NCBI GenBank assembly: GCA_937897615.1
Contig: CALCNO010000187.1
Coordinates: forward strand, 1 to 41,223
Length of the DNA: 41,223 nt
Direction: 5' to 3'
DNA from: an uncultured Anaerolineaceae bacterium
Lineage (GTDB): Bacteria; Chloroflexota; Anaerolineae; Anaerolineales; Anaerolineaceae
Shown here: piece by piece, positions 33,162 to 39,973 of the stretch
Layout: every line of letters starts with the position of its first letter
Numbering within the stretch: the stretch's first letter is position 1
Position numbers and translations under genes: made by a program
Notes under the pieces: model-generated
Told to the model about the DNA's origin: nothing
What the model saw: only the letters and a program-made list of their open reading frames with translations
Databases searched by the model: none

Positions 33162-34019
33162 ATGACCCATAAGATTGCATTAATTACCGACAGCACCAAT
33201 GATATCCCGGCAGCCATGCGAGAACAATATCATATCGGCGTTGTTCCTCTCACAATTGTGTGGGGCGGGCAAACTTACCTTGATGGCATAGAGATGAGCG
33301 CTGAAAGTTTTTACGAAAGATTAAAAACTGACCCGGTGCGCCCAACCACATCCCAGGCCACGCCCGCTGATTTTGCCAAGGCGTATGAAGCCGCCGAGGA
33401 GCAAGGTGCCGATGAAATTGTGGCCTGCATGTTGAGCAGCGGGTTTAGCGGAACGATCCAGGCAGCACGCCAGGCAGCCGAATCTTCAAAACTCCCGGTT
33501 ACCGTTGTTGATTCCAAAGGGAACTCGATGAGTTTAGGCTGGCAGGTTGTGGCAATGGCACGCGCTCGCGAGGCTGGCGCAACGGTTGCCCAGATGATCA
33601 AAGTTGCAGATGCAATACGTGAAAAGATGCATTATCACATTGTGCTGGATACGCTGGATTATCTGATCAAAGGTGGCAGGATAGGCAGCGCGGCGCGGAT
33701 GATCGGCAATGTGCTCAAGATCAAACCGCAGGTACGCGTCAATCATCAGAGCGGCACAGTGGAACCGGGAGATATTTCTACTACACGGAAAAAGGCAATT
33801 GAGAATCTCTTTACCAGCTTTTTTAAGAAAATGGATCTGGCCCGTCCCATGCACATAGCTGTGCTGCATAATGCTGTTGAGGACGAGGCGATCAGCTTAA
33901 TGGAGAGAGTCAAAGCGGAATTTAATCCGGTGGAATTGTTTGTAACCATTGTTTCGCCGATCCTGGGGGTTCATACAGGACCGGGTGCGATCGCGCTTTG
34001 CGGGTATTCCGAGCCCTGA
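33162..34019 (+). CDS. DegV-family fatty-acid-binding protein
   Basis: A 285-residue protein with the DegV order of motifs: IALITDSTNDIP at the start, RPTTSQATPADF, CMLSSGFSGTIQAAR, VDSKGNSMSLGWQ and the C-terminal GVHTGPGAIALCG. DegV proteins (FakB type) hold an acyl chain and, with the kinase FakA, present it for phosphorylation into phospholipid. No fakA is in the window. Start uncertain: ATG 33162 gives the usual N-terminus, with AAAGGA about 14 bases upstream; ATG 33147 would add five residues but has the AAAGG directly against it. A terminator follows at 34052. Confidence 0.92.
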   Translation: MTHKIALITDSTNDIPAAMREQYHIGVVPLTIVWGGQTYLDGIEMSAESFYERLKTDPVRPTTSQATPADFAKAYEAAEEQGADEIVACMLSSGFSGTIQAARQAAESSKLPVTVVDSKGNSMSLGWQVVAMARAREAGATVAQMIKVADAIREKMHYHIVLDTLDYLIKGGRIGSAARMIGNVLKIKPQVRVNHQSGTVEPGDISTTRKKAIENLFTSFFKKMDLARPMHIAVLHNAVEDEAISLMERVKAEFNPVELFVTIVSPILGVHTGPGAIALCGYSEP

Positions 34020-34051
34020 TTTGCTCCACCGCAATTTTTTAAGGTATGCAG

Positions 34052-34079
34052 AGGCAAGCATGACTTGCCTTTTGTTTTT
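34052..34079 (+). terminator. Terminator of degV
   Basis: AGGCAAG (34052-34058) pairs with CTTGCCT (34064-34070), five-base loop, followed by TTTGTTTTTA. Its 3' arm overlaps the -35 box of the next promoter. Confidence 0.8.
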
Positions 34080-34093
34080 AATTGGGATATGAT
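34065..34093 (+). promoter_or_regulatory. Promoter of the phn operon
   Basis: TTGCCT (34065-34070), 17-base spacer, TATGAT (34088-34093). The -35 box is the 3' arm of the degV terminator stem, so read-through or melting of that DNA could affect both. I see no PhoB box of clear quality. Confidence 0.5.
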
Positions 34094-34152
34094 AATAAAG
34101 CGTTTTGGAGAAAACGCAATCTTGTTTTTACCCATTCTATAGGAGGAGAAAA

Positions 34153-35196
34153 GTGAAAAAGAGTTTGTTTGTTCTGTTTTCCGTTTTGGTTGTCAGCATC
34201 ATGGTTTTGACCGCCTGCGCCAAACCCACTGTTGCCCCAACCGCTGCCCCAACCGAAGCCCCGGCAACTGAAGCGCCGACCGCGGCCCCGACCGAAGCCC
34301 CCAAACCCCTGGGCTCAGCCGAGAACCCCATCGTGATTGCCCTTGCCCCTTCAGCTACTGCTGAGCAGCTGACTGTTGGTGGCGATGCCATTGCCCAGAA
34401 ACTCAATGAGCTGACCGGTTACACCTACACGGTGATCATCCCCAACAGCTACACTGCGTTGATCGAAGCTATGGCTTCCGGTAATGCCCAGGTTGGTTTC
34501 ATGCCCACCTTTGCTTACCTTCTGGCCAAACAAAAGGACGCCGCTGAAGTTCAGTTGGTTGTTGTCCGCAACGGCTCTGACTTCTATGGTGCGCAGTTCA
34601 TGGCAAACGTCAAGGATATCAAATCAGACGCGAATCCCGATGCCCCCTTCACTGTCTACTTTGATGAGACCACCAATGCCAACACTGCCGATGCAGCCAC
34701 CGCTCTTGCCCAGTTCAAGGACAAACGCCCCTGCTTCACCGACAGTCTCTCTGTTTCTGGTTACATCATCCCCGGTGGTTTGCTCAGCCAGTACGGCGTG
34801 ACCTACAAGACCCCGGCCCAGGTGATGGGACACCCCGCTGTAGTTTCCGCCCTGTATGTTGGCGGTATCTGCGATTTCGGCGCCTCCTACATTGATGCCC
34901 GCACCAGCGTTGCCAAGACCTACGCCGATGTCAATGACAAGGTCAAGGTTATTTGGCGCACTGATGCCATTATCCCCAATGACAATGTCTCTTTCTCGAC
35001 CACCATGGATCCTGAAGTTGGTGCCAAGGTGAAACAGGCCTTCTTGGATATGGCTGCCGATCCCGCTGGTCTTGAGATCCTCAAAACCGCAGGTTATGAA
35101 ATCCAGGGCTTCAAAGTCTCTGAGGATTCCTTCTACGATGCCTTCCGCGCTGCACTCCAGGCCTCCGGTATTGACATCACCACAATGGTGAAATAA
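34153..35196 (+). CDS. phnD: Phosphonate/phosphite-type ABC substrate-binding lipoprotein
   Basis: A 347-residue lipoprotein of the PhnD/PtxB family. Signal peptide with Lys-Lys, hydrophobic core and lipobox (LTA-Cys22). Then an Ala/Pro/Glu/Thr repeat linker (about 25-50, APTEAPATEAP style) that spaces the protein from the membrane, and the binding domain with GDAIAQKLNELTGY, SYTALIEAMASGNAQVGFMP and SVSGYIIPGGLL, the usual phosphonate motif. Start is GTG 34153 with AGGAGG just before; an ATG at 34105 lacks a ribosome site. First gene of the importer operon. Ligand may be phosphonate, phosphite or methylphosphonate; it cannot be told from sequence. Confidence 0.92.
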   Translation: MKKSLFVLFSVLVVSIMVLTACAKPTVAPTAAPTEAPATEAPTAAPTEAPKPLGSAENPIVIALAPSATAEQLTVGGDAIAQKLNELTGYTYTVIIPNSYTALIEAMASGNAQVGFMPTFAYLLAKQKDAAEVQLVVVRNGSDFYGAQFMANVKDIKSDANPDAPFTVYFDETTNANTADAATALAQFKDKRPCFTDSLSVSGYIIPGGLLSQYGVTYKTPAQVMGHPAVVSALYVGGICDFGASYIDARTSVAKTYADVNDKVKVIWRTDAIIPNDNVSFSTTMDPEVGAKVKQAFLDMAADPAGLEILKTAGYEIQGFKVSEDSFYDAFRAALQASGIDITTMVK

Positions 35197-35210
35197 GTTC
35201 TTGGCTCTGC

Positions 35211-35242
35211 ATTTGGAGGGGAGAGTATTCTCCCCTCCAAAT
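35211..35242 (+). terminator. Intra-operon hairpin between phnD and phnC
   Basis: ATTTGGAGGGGAGA (35211-35224) pairs with TCTCCCCTCCAAAT (35229-35242), four-base loop. The T-run after it is short, so it may act as partial terminator or mRNA stabiliser that favours the binding protein, like the hairpin after the BMP gene. Confidence 0.65.
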
Positions 35243-35282
35243 TTATCCCCTGTTTGAAAATCTCATATCGAAGGAATAAACC

Positions 35283-36050
35283 GTGCTTAAAGTTGAACAC
35301 TTAACGAAGGTTTACCCGAGTGGAACTGTTGCACTCAAGGATCTAAGTTTTGAAGTTCAGGATGGTGAGTTCCTGGTGATCATTGGATTGTCAGGCTCCG
35401 GCAAGTCCACTCTGTTGCGTTGCATCAACCGCCTGATTGATCCCACTGAAGGTAAGATTACGATGGATGGGGTGGATATTACCGCAGCCAAAGGGGCTGA
35501 ATTGCGCCACATCCGCCGGCACATTGGCATGATTTTTCAACATTTCAACCTGGTAAAACGCTCCTCTGTAATGACCAATGTTTTGAACGGGCGCCTGGGG
35601 TATTTGAATCCCTGGGCCACTACACTTGGTTTCTTCCCAAAAGCTGAAAAAGACCGTGCACACCAGGCCCTCAAACGGCTTGGTCTGGACGATAAACTGG
35701 ATAACCGTGCTGACGCGCTTTCGGGCGGCCAGCAGCAGCGCGTGGGTATTGCACGCACACTCATGCAGGAACCCAAGCTCATCCTGGCGGATGAGCCGGT
35801 GGCCAGCCTTGACCCCGTGCTGGCACATTCCATCATGCAGTACCTTGAGCAACTCAACCGTGAGGATAAGGTGACTGTTATTTGCAGCCTGCATTACCTT
35901 GATCTCATCCAGCGTTACGCCACCCGTGTGATTGGCCTCAAGGATGGTGTAAAGGTGTTTGAGGGGCTTCCCACCGATATTGACAGGGCCAGGTTCAAAG
36001 AAATCTACGGCGAAGAAGCGCAGGATATGCGCGCTACCGCACTGGCATAG
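35283..36050 (+). CDS. phnC: Phosphonate/phosphite-type ABC ATPase
   Basis: A 255-residue ATPase. Walker A GLSGSGKST (35-43), signature LSGGQQQRVGIAR, Walker B LILADEPVASLDP and the H-loop (CSLHYLDL). FNLVKRSSVMTNVLNGRLG after the Q-loop is the usual PhnC helix. Start is GTG 35283 with AAGGA about 8 bases before. It drives the two permeases next in the operon; 6 bases separate its stop from the first permease start. Confidence 0.95.
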   Translation: MLKVEHLTKVYPSGTVALKDLSFEVQDGEFLVIIGLSGSGKSTLLRCINRLIDPTEGKITMDGVDITAAKGAELRHIRRHIGMIFQHFNLVKRSSVMTNVLNGRLGYLNPWATTLGFFPKAEKDRAHQALKRLGLDDKLDNRADALSGGQQQRVGIARTLMQEPKLILADEPVASLDPVLAHSIMQYLEQLNREDKVTVICSLHYLDLIQRYATRVIGLKDGVKVFEGLPTDIDRARFKEIYGEEAQDMRATALA

Positions 36051-36056
36051 AACCCT

Positions 36057-37418
36057 ATGACAGCCAAGAAGCCAATTCCGCGGTTTGTGTCAATTTTGCT
36101 CTCAATACTCCTGCCCGGGCTTGGGCATGTATCTCAGCGCCGGTTTAAAGGCGGTCTTTACACCTTTATTGCCTTTGCCACCTCTGTTGCGGTGGTGGCA
36201 TGGTACGGCGTTGCCGCCTGGTACATCATTCCGGCACTGCTTTGGGCATGGAATATTTGGGATGTCGTGCGTTACCCCAAAAAAGTTGGTGCGCTTGTGC
36301 CGGTGATTATCTGGCTGTTGATGGCCTATACGATCGGCGGCAAGGTCACCGAATTTGATCTGAGATCCCTGGTTGAAAATGCTTCGCGCTCCAAAGAGAT
36401 GGTCCAGCAAATGTTCAAGCTGGACTTTACTCAGCCAAAGGCTGAAAAAATGGTGGGATTCACCGATATTGAATCCCCGTGCTCGGCAACACCACCAACG
36501 CCCGACCATACTGAAAATGGTGTGAGAGTATACGTGGAACAGGCTTGCGCCACTGTTGGCGAAGAGATCACGGTGGTAGGCGAGGGCTTTTGGCCGGATT
36601 ACGATGTCAAACTCTACTGGCAGAATCCCATTGGTGGCACAGCCATGCAGGCCGATGCGAAAACCGATGCCAGCGGCAAATTCACTTATCAATGGGAAGT
36701 GTTGCCAATAGTGCACTCTACCGCCCAGGACCCAACTGTCCCGCAATCGCACCGTATTTATGCTGAGCAATCACGGCCCATTGGTGGCATTGAGTTGTCT
36801 GACGTGGGTAATTACATTGTGCAGGGTATTTATGAAACGATTGCCCTGGCGTTTCTCTCCACGATTATCGGCGCCTTGGTTGCCATCCCATTTGGCTTTT
36901 TGGCGGCGCGTAACCTGATGACCGGGAACCCGGTTACGGCAGTCATTTACGTAATTACCCGTACTATTCTCAACATTGTGCGCTCCATCGAAGCGCTGAT
37001 CATGGCGATCATCTTTGTGATCATTGTCGGGCTTGGACCCTTCCCGGGGATGATTGCCATTACCATTCATACCACGGCGGCGCTTGGCAAGCTGTATTCC
37101 GAGGTCATTGAAGGTATTGACCCCGGGCCAATCGAGGCGATCAAAGCAACCGGTGCCAACTGGTTCCAGGTGGTGCGGTTTGCCGTGATTCCGCAGATTG
37201 TCCCGCAGTTCACAGCACTCACCATCTACCGCTGGGACATCAACGTGCGCTCCTCTACCATCATCGGTTTTGTGGGTGGCGGTGGCATTGGTTTCTTCCT
37301 GTGGCAGTGGATCGTTCTGCAAGATTTCCGCGCTGTCGGCACAGCCTTTATCGCAATTGCCGTGGTGGTGATTGTGCTTGACTTCTTTAGCGCACGCATC
37401 CGGGAGAGGTTGGTGTAA
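36057..37418 (+). CDS. phnE: Phosphonate-type ABC permease with TM2-like and Ig-like N-terminal extension
   Basis: A 453-residue permease; normal PhnE proteins are about 260-290. The last 200 residues (255-453) are the standard permease core with the EAA coupling loop (SEVIEGIDPGPIEAIKATGA). The extra N-terminus has a TM2-like hairpin (LLSILLPGLGHVSQRRFKGG, about 11-90), a helix, and an extracytoplasmic domain (about 140-240) with Cys142 and Cys164 and an Ig-like beta pattern (ITVVGEGFWPDYDVKLYW, then TDASGKFTYQWEV). The two Cys could form a disulfide. The same domain exists in the next gene. It might interact with the binding protein or the cell wall. Coupled to phnC by a 6-base gap. Confidence 0.88.
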   Translation: MTAKKPIPRFVSILLSILLPGLGHVSQRRFKGGLYTFIAFATSVAVVAWYGVAAWYIIPALLWAWNIWDVVRYPKKVGALVPVIIWLLMAYTIGGKVTEFDLRSLVENASRSKEMVQQMFKLDFTQPKAEKMVGFTDIESPCSATPPTPDHTENGVRVYVEQACATVGEEITVVGEGFWPDYDVKLYWQNPIGGTAMQADAKTDASGKFTYQWEVLPIVHSTAQDPTVPQSHRIYAEQSRPIGGIELSDVGNYIVQGIYETIALAFLSTIIGALVAIPFGFLAARNLMTGNPVTAVIYVITRTILNIVRSIEALIMAIIFVIIVGLGPFPGMIAITIHTTAALGKLYSEVIEGIDPGPIEAIKATGANWFQVVRFAVIPQIVPQFTALTIYRWDINVRSSTIIGFVGGGGIGFFLWQWIVLQDFRAVGTAFIAIAVVVIVLDFFSARIRERLV

Positions 37419-37419
37419 T

Positions 37420-38565
37420 ATGAAAACCATCAAAACTCTCCTCAAATCTCTCGGAAAAGTTCTTGGAACTTTGATTTTTGTGGCCCTGTTGGTTATCAGC
37501 ATCCGCGTGACAAAACCCGATCTGGTAAAGCTTGTTTCTTCTGGCGCCAAAGCGAAAGATATCCTCAGCCAATTGCTCACGCCAACGATGCTGATCAAAG
37601 ACGTCGAGAAAGTCACCGTTTCTCAGATCGTACCGGTGCCCTGTGGTACAGTGGAGAATCCGGTGGCTGCAGATTCCGGGCCGCGCATTGTGCTGGATCC
37701 CCCCTGTGGTTCTCCCAAGGATAAGGTAACCCTTTACGGTTACGATTTGCCTGCCAATGTTGATATTTCCCTGCGTTGGATATTGCCTACCGGGGGCATC
37801 CTCAGTATTAAGCAGATTCAGTCTGATGCTAACGGCGAGATCAATTTGCCTCTGGAGATCAGGCCAATCGCTGCAACTACTGACGGCGTGCCGGCCCAGA
37901 TTTCCTTTGAGGTTTCAGAACCTACGGGCAAAGTGATCGTTTCTCCTGCATTGAAAGAAGTGTTCGATGCCATGTTCGTGACCATCTTCATGGCGCTCAT
38001 CGCTACCACGATTGGAACGATCCTGGCAGTTCCGCTAAGTTTTCTGGCGGCCTCCAACATTACCAAAAAAGGTGGCGTGGGCACAGTGGTGTATTACATT
38101 GTGCGCAGCATTCTCAACATCATCCGTTCATACGAGCCGTTGGTGCTGGCAACCATCTTTGCGATGATCGTAGGCTTTGGCAGCCCATTTGCCGGCGTGA
38201 TCGCGCTTTCCATCACCACCGCGGCGTCATTGGGCAAGATGTTCTCAGAAGCCGTTGAAGGCATTGATAATGGCCCGATCGAGGCGGTGACCGCCACAGG
38301 TGCCAACAAACTGCAAGTGGTACGCTATGCGGTCATCCCGCAAATTATCCCGGACTTCCTTTCATTTACTATCTATCACTGGGATATCAATGTGCGTATT
38401 TCCACCATCATCGGCTTTGTGGGCGGCGGCGGCATCGGCTACTTCCTCTCACAACGGATCAACACTCTGCAATACCATCAGGCGGGTACGGCGCTGTTGG
38501 CGATTATTCTGGTGGTGTGGGCACTGGACTTCCTGAGTTCTGAGGTACGCAAACAACTGATTTGA
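37420..38565 (+). CDS. phnE: Phosphonate-type ABC permease with Ig-like N-terminal domain
   Basis: A 381-residue paralogue of the gene before it. One N-terminal membrane helix (about 13-30), then an extracytoplasmic domain with Cys75 and Cys96 (21 residues apart; 22 in the paralogue) and Ig-like strands (KVTLYGYDLPANVDISLRW, then SDANGEINLPLEI), and the permease core (about 178-381) with the EAA loop SEAVEGIDNGPIEAVTATGA. It lacks the TM2-like part. Start ATG 37420 lies 1 base after the phnE1 stop with GAGAGG as ribosome site. The two probably form a heterodimer. Both ends of the core match (DINVR-STIIGFVGGGGIG-FL), showing duplication after the domain was gained. Confidence 0.88.
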   Translation: MKTIKTLLKSLGKVLGTLIFVALLVISIRVTKPDLVKLVSSGAKAKDILSQLLTPTMLIKDVEKVTVSQIVPVPCGTVENPVAADSGPRIVLDPPCGSPKDKVTLYGYDLPANVDISLRWILPTGGILSIKQIQSDANGEINLPLEIRPIAATTDGVPAQISFEVSEPTGKVIVSPALKEVFDAMFVTIFMALIATTIGTILAVPLSFLAASNITKKGGVGTVVYYIVRSILNIIRSYEPLVLATIFAMIVGFGSPFAGVIALSITTAASLGKMFSEAVEGIDNGPIEAVTATGANKLQVVRYAVIPQIIPDFLSFTIYHWDINVRISTIIGFVGGGGIGYFLSQRINTLQYHQAGTALLAIILVVWALDFLSSEVRKQLI

Positions 38566-38576
38566 TTCAACAATCT

Positions 38577-38610
38577 AAAAAAAAGAGCCTGCATTGCAGG
38601 CTCTTTTTTT
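38577..38610. terminator. Bidirectional terminator between phnE and the YdcF-like gene
   Basis: GAGCCTG (38585-38591) pairs with CAGGCTC (38597-38603), loop CATTG, flanked by eight A and seven T. The core AGAGCCTG/CAGGCTCT is the same as in the terminator at 16103-16134. Confidence 0.9.
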
Positions 38611-38621
38611 ATCGCTGGCGG

Positions 38622-39416
38622 TTACAGAACTCCGGTCAGGTGGTAGTAAAAGATGCCGATGTATTCCTTGAGAGTTTTGGTGAGCGTGGAAAGATTGGTA
38701 TATGCCGGTACCAGGTTAATGATGAATTCTTCAAGATTGGGATGCCAGAGACGCTGCCAGGCTACTTCAGTGATAGTGTAGTCCGTGGGTGCGGCGGTGA
38801 CCTGGCAACCGGCGGCTTCAAAAAGTTTCATTGAGCGCGGCATGTGCATGGCTGAGGTTACCAGCAGGGTGTGGGTGAATCCTTTTTCTTTGAGCAGCGC
38901 GCAGGTTAATTGTGCGTCCTCTTGAGTATTCTGGGAGTTGTTTTGCAGCAGAATACGATCAGGCGCAACGCCCATCAGTTCGAGCAGGCCGGCCATATCC
39001 TGCGCTGGAGTGGCACTGGAAAGGTCTAAGAACTCAATATCTCCGCCACTGACAATCACAGAAGCCTGGTTGAATTGCCTTGCCAGGATGGCACCGTAGA
39101 GCACGCGATCACCGGCTGCGTTGACCTCTACGGATGGGCGGGGGGCAAGGGCGGGTTCAGTGCCCCCGCCGAGGATGACGATGGAGTCAACAGGTTCGGT
39201 GAGAGATGCGGGAAGGTACTGCCACTCCAGGGAACGTGCCACCGTTGTTGCCACATACCGGTTTCCGCCAATGAAAAGGAGTAGAAAAGTAACGATCAAT
39301 AGTGTTCTTGCGAAGCGCCTGTGCTTGAGAAAAATCAGCGCTACCAATAGTAGCAGAGTCGCAAGCCCGAGCGGATAGAGAAAAAGCGGAAGGAATTTCG
39401 AGAGAAAGATCAGCAT
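38622..39416 (-). CDS. YdcF/ElyC-family (DUF218) membrane protein
   Basis: A 264-residue protein with two N-terminal membrane helices (about 5-27 and 35-50) and a DUF218 domain. Motifs: VDSIVILGGGTEP, IVSGGD, LLQNNSQNTQEDA and LVTSAMHMPRS, which together mark the YdcF/SanA/ElyC family. ElyC-type members affect cell envelope polysaccharide synthesis; the chemistry is unproven. I prefer ATG 39416; a TTG at 39461 would extend it by 15 polar residues and run into the promoter of the divergent gene. The ribosome site is weak in either case. Confidence 0.85.
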   Translation of the reverse strand: MLIFLSKFLPLFLYPLGLATLLLLVALIFLKHRRFARTLLIVTFLLLFIGGNRYVATTVARSLEWQYLPASLTEPVDSIVILGGGTEPALAPRPSVEVNAAGDRVLYGAILARQFNQASVIVSGGDIEFLDLSSATPAQDMAGLLELMGVAPDRILLQNNSQNTQEDAQLTCALLKEKGFTHTLLVTSAMHMPRSMKLFEAAGCQVTAAPTDYTITEVAWQRLWHPNLEEFIINLVPAYTNLSTLTKTLKEYIGIFYYHLTGVL

Positions 39417-39445
39417 AATTAACCGGATAAATTTTATCTTATTAC

Positions 39446-39474
39446 TTGACAATTGCGACAATAGTCGCTACACT
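39446..39474 (+). promoter_or_regulatory. Promoter of the DUF5684-like gene
   Basis: TTGACA (39446-39451), 17-base spacer, TACACT (39469-39474), 28 bases before ATG 39503. Perfect -35 and spacer. Confidence 0.75.
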
Positions 39475-39502
39475 ACAAACATACTAAAAAAGGAGATGCG
39501 CT

Positions 39503-39877
39503 ATGGATTATAACGGTAACTTTCTGGCAGGTATTGGCTTCATTGGTTGGCTGTTTTATATTGCGGTGATCGTCTTTGCCATTGTAGTGCAGTGGAAAAT
39601 CTTCACCAAAGCCGGGCAGCCGGGTTGGGCGAGCATTATTCCCATTTATAACATCATTGTGCTGCTTGAGATTGTGGGCAAACCCTGGTGGTATTTGCTT
39701 TTGATGCTCATCCCAATTGTGAACATTGTCATCCTCATCATGGTGATGATCGCTTTAGCAAAAGTCTTTGGCAAGGATAGCGGATTTGCTGTTGGCCTGA
39801 TTCTGTTATCGATCATTTTTATGGCGATTCTTGCCTTCGGAGATGCCAAGTATCTGGGTCCTCAGGCGGCAATGTAG
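39503..39877 (+). CDS. DUF5684-like small membrane protein
   Basis: A 124-residue protein with three to four hydrophobic segments. The stretch WKIFTKAGQPGWASIIPIYN followed by KPWWYLLLMLIPIVN is the signature of the DUF5684 family, small membrane proteins of unknown function that are sometimes next to signal peptidase I genes. No such gene is here. AAAGGAGA precedes the ATG and the gene has its own promoter and terminator, so it is transcribed alone. Confidence 0.8.
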   Translation: MDYNGNFLAGIGFIGWLFYIAVIVFAIVVQWKIFTKAGQPGWASIIPIYNIIVLLEIVGKPWWYLLLMLIPIVNIVILIMVMIALAKVFGKDSGFAVGLILLSIIFMAILAFGDAKYLGPQAAM

Positions 39878-39897
39878 AAAGTAAGAGTTTTCTTTTC

Positions 39898-39929
39898 AAA
39901 GGTGAAAGCAATCTGCTTTCACCTTTTTT
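39898..39929 (+). terminator. Terminator of the DUF5684-like gene
   Basis: AAAGGTGAAAGCA (39898-39910) pairs with TGCTTTCACCTTT, three-base loop (ATC), followed by T residues to 39929. Confidence 0.9.
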
Positions 39930-39941
39930 GTTTTTGCCATA

Positions 39942-39947
39942 TATAAT
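39942..39947 (+). promoter_or_regulatory. Candidate -10 box of the MalT-like gene
   Basis: TATAAT, 26 bases before ATG 39974. A -35 would fall inside the preceding terminator stem and is not convincing. Confidence 0.4.
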
Positions 39948-39973
39948 GGACTAAGAGAGAATTCTGCTTAGTC

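Noticed and set aside
34225..34310. Short tandem repeat in phnD as a mobile or CRISPR-like repeat
   Set aside because: It is an in-frame Ala/Pro/Thr/Glu-coding linker typical of lipoprotein spacers.
36771..37616. Minus-strand frame of about 280 codons opposite the permease genes
   Set aside because: His/Asn-rich antisense product; both permease cores are conserved on the plus strand.
39417..39461. Longer YdcF-like protein from a TTG start
   Set aside because: It would overlap a near-consensus promoter for the divergent gene and add a polar segment without a ribosome site.
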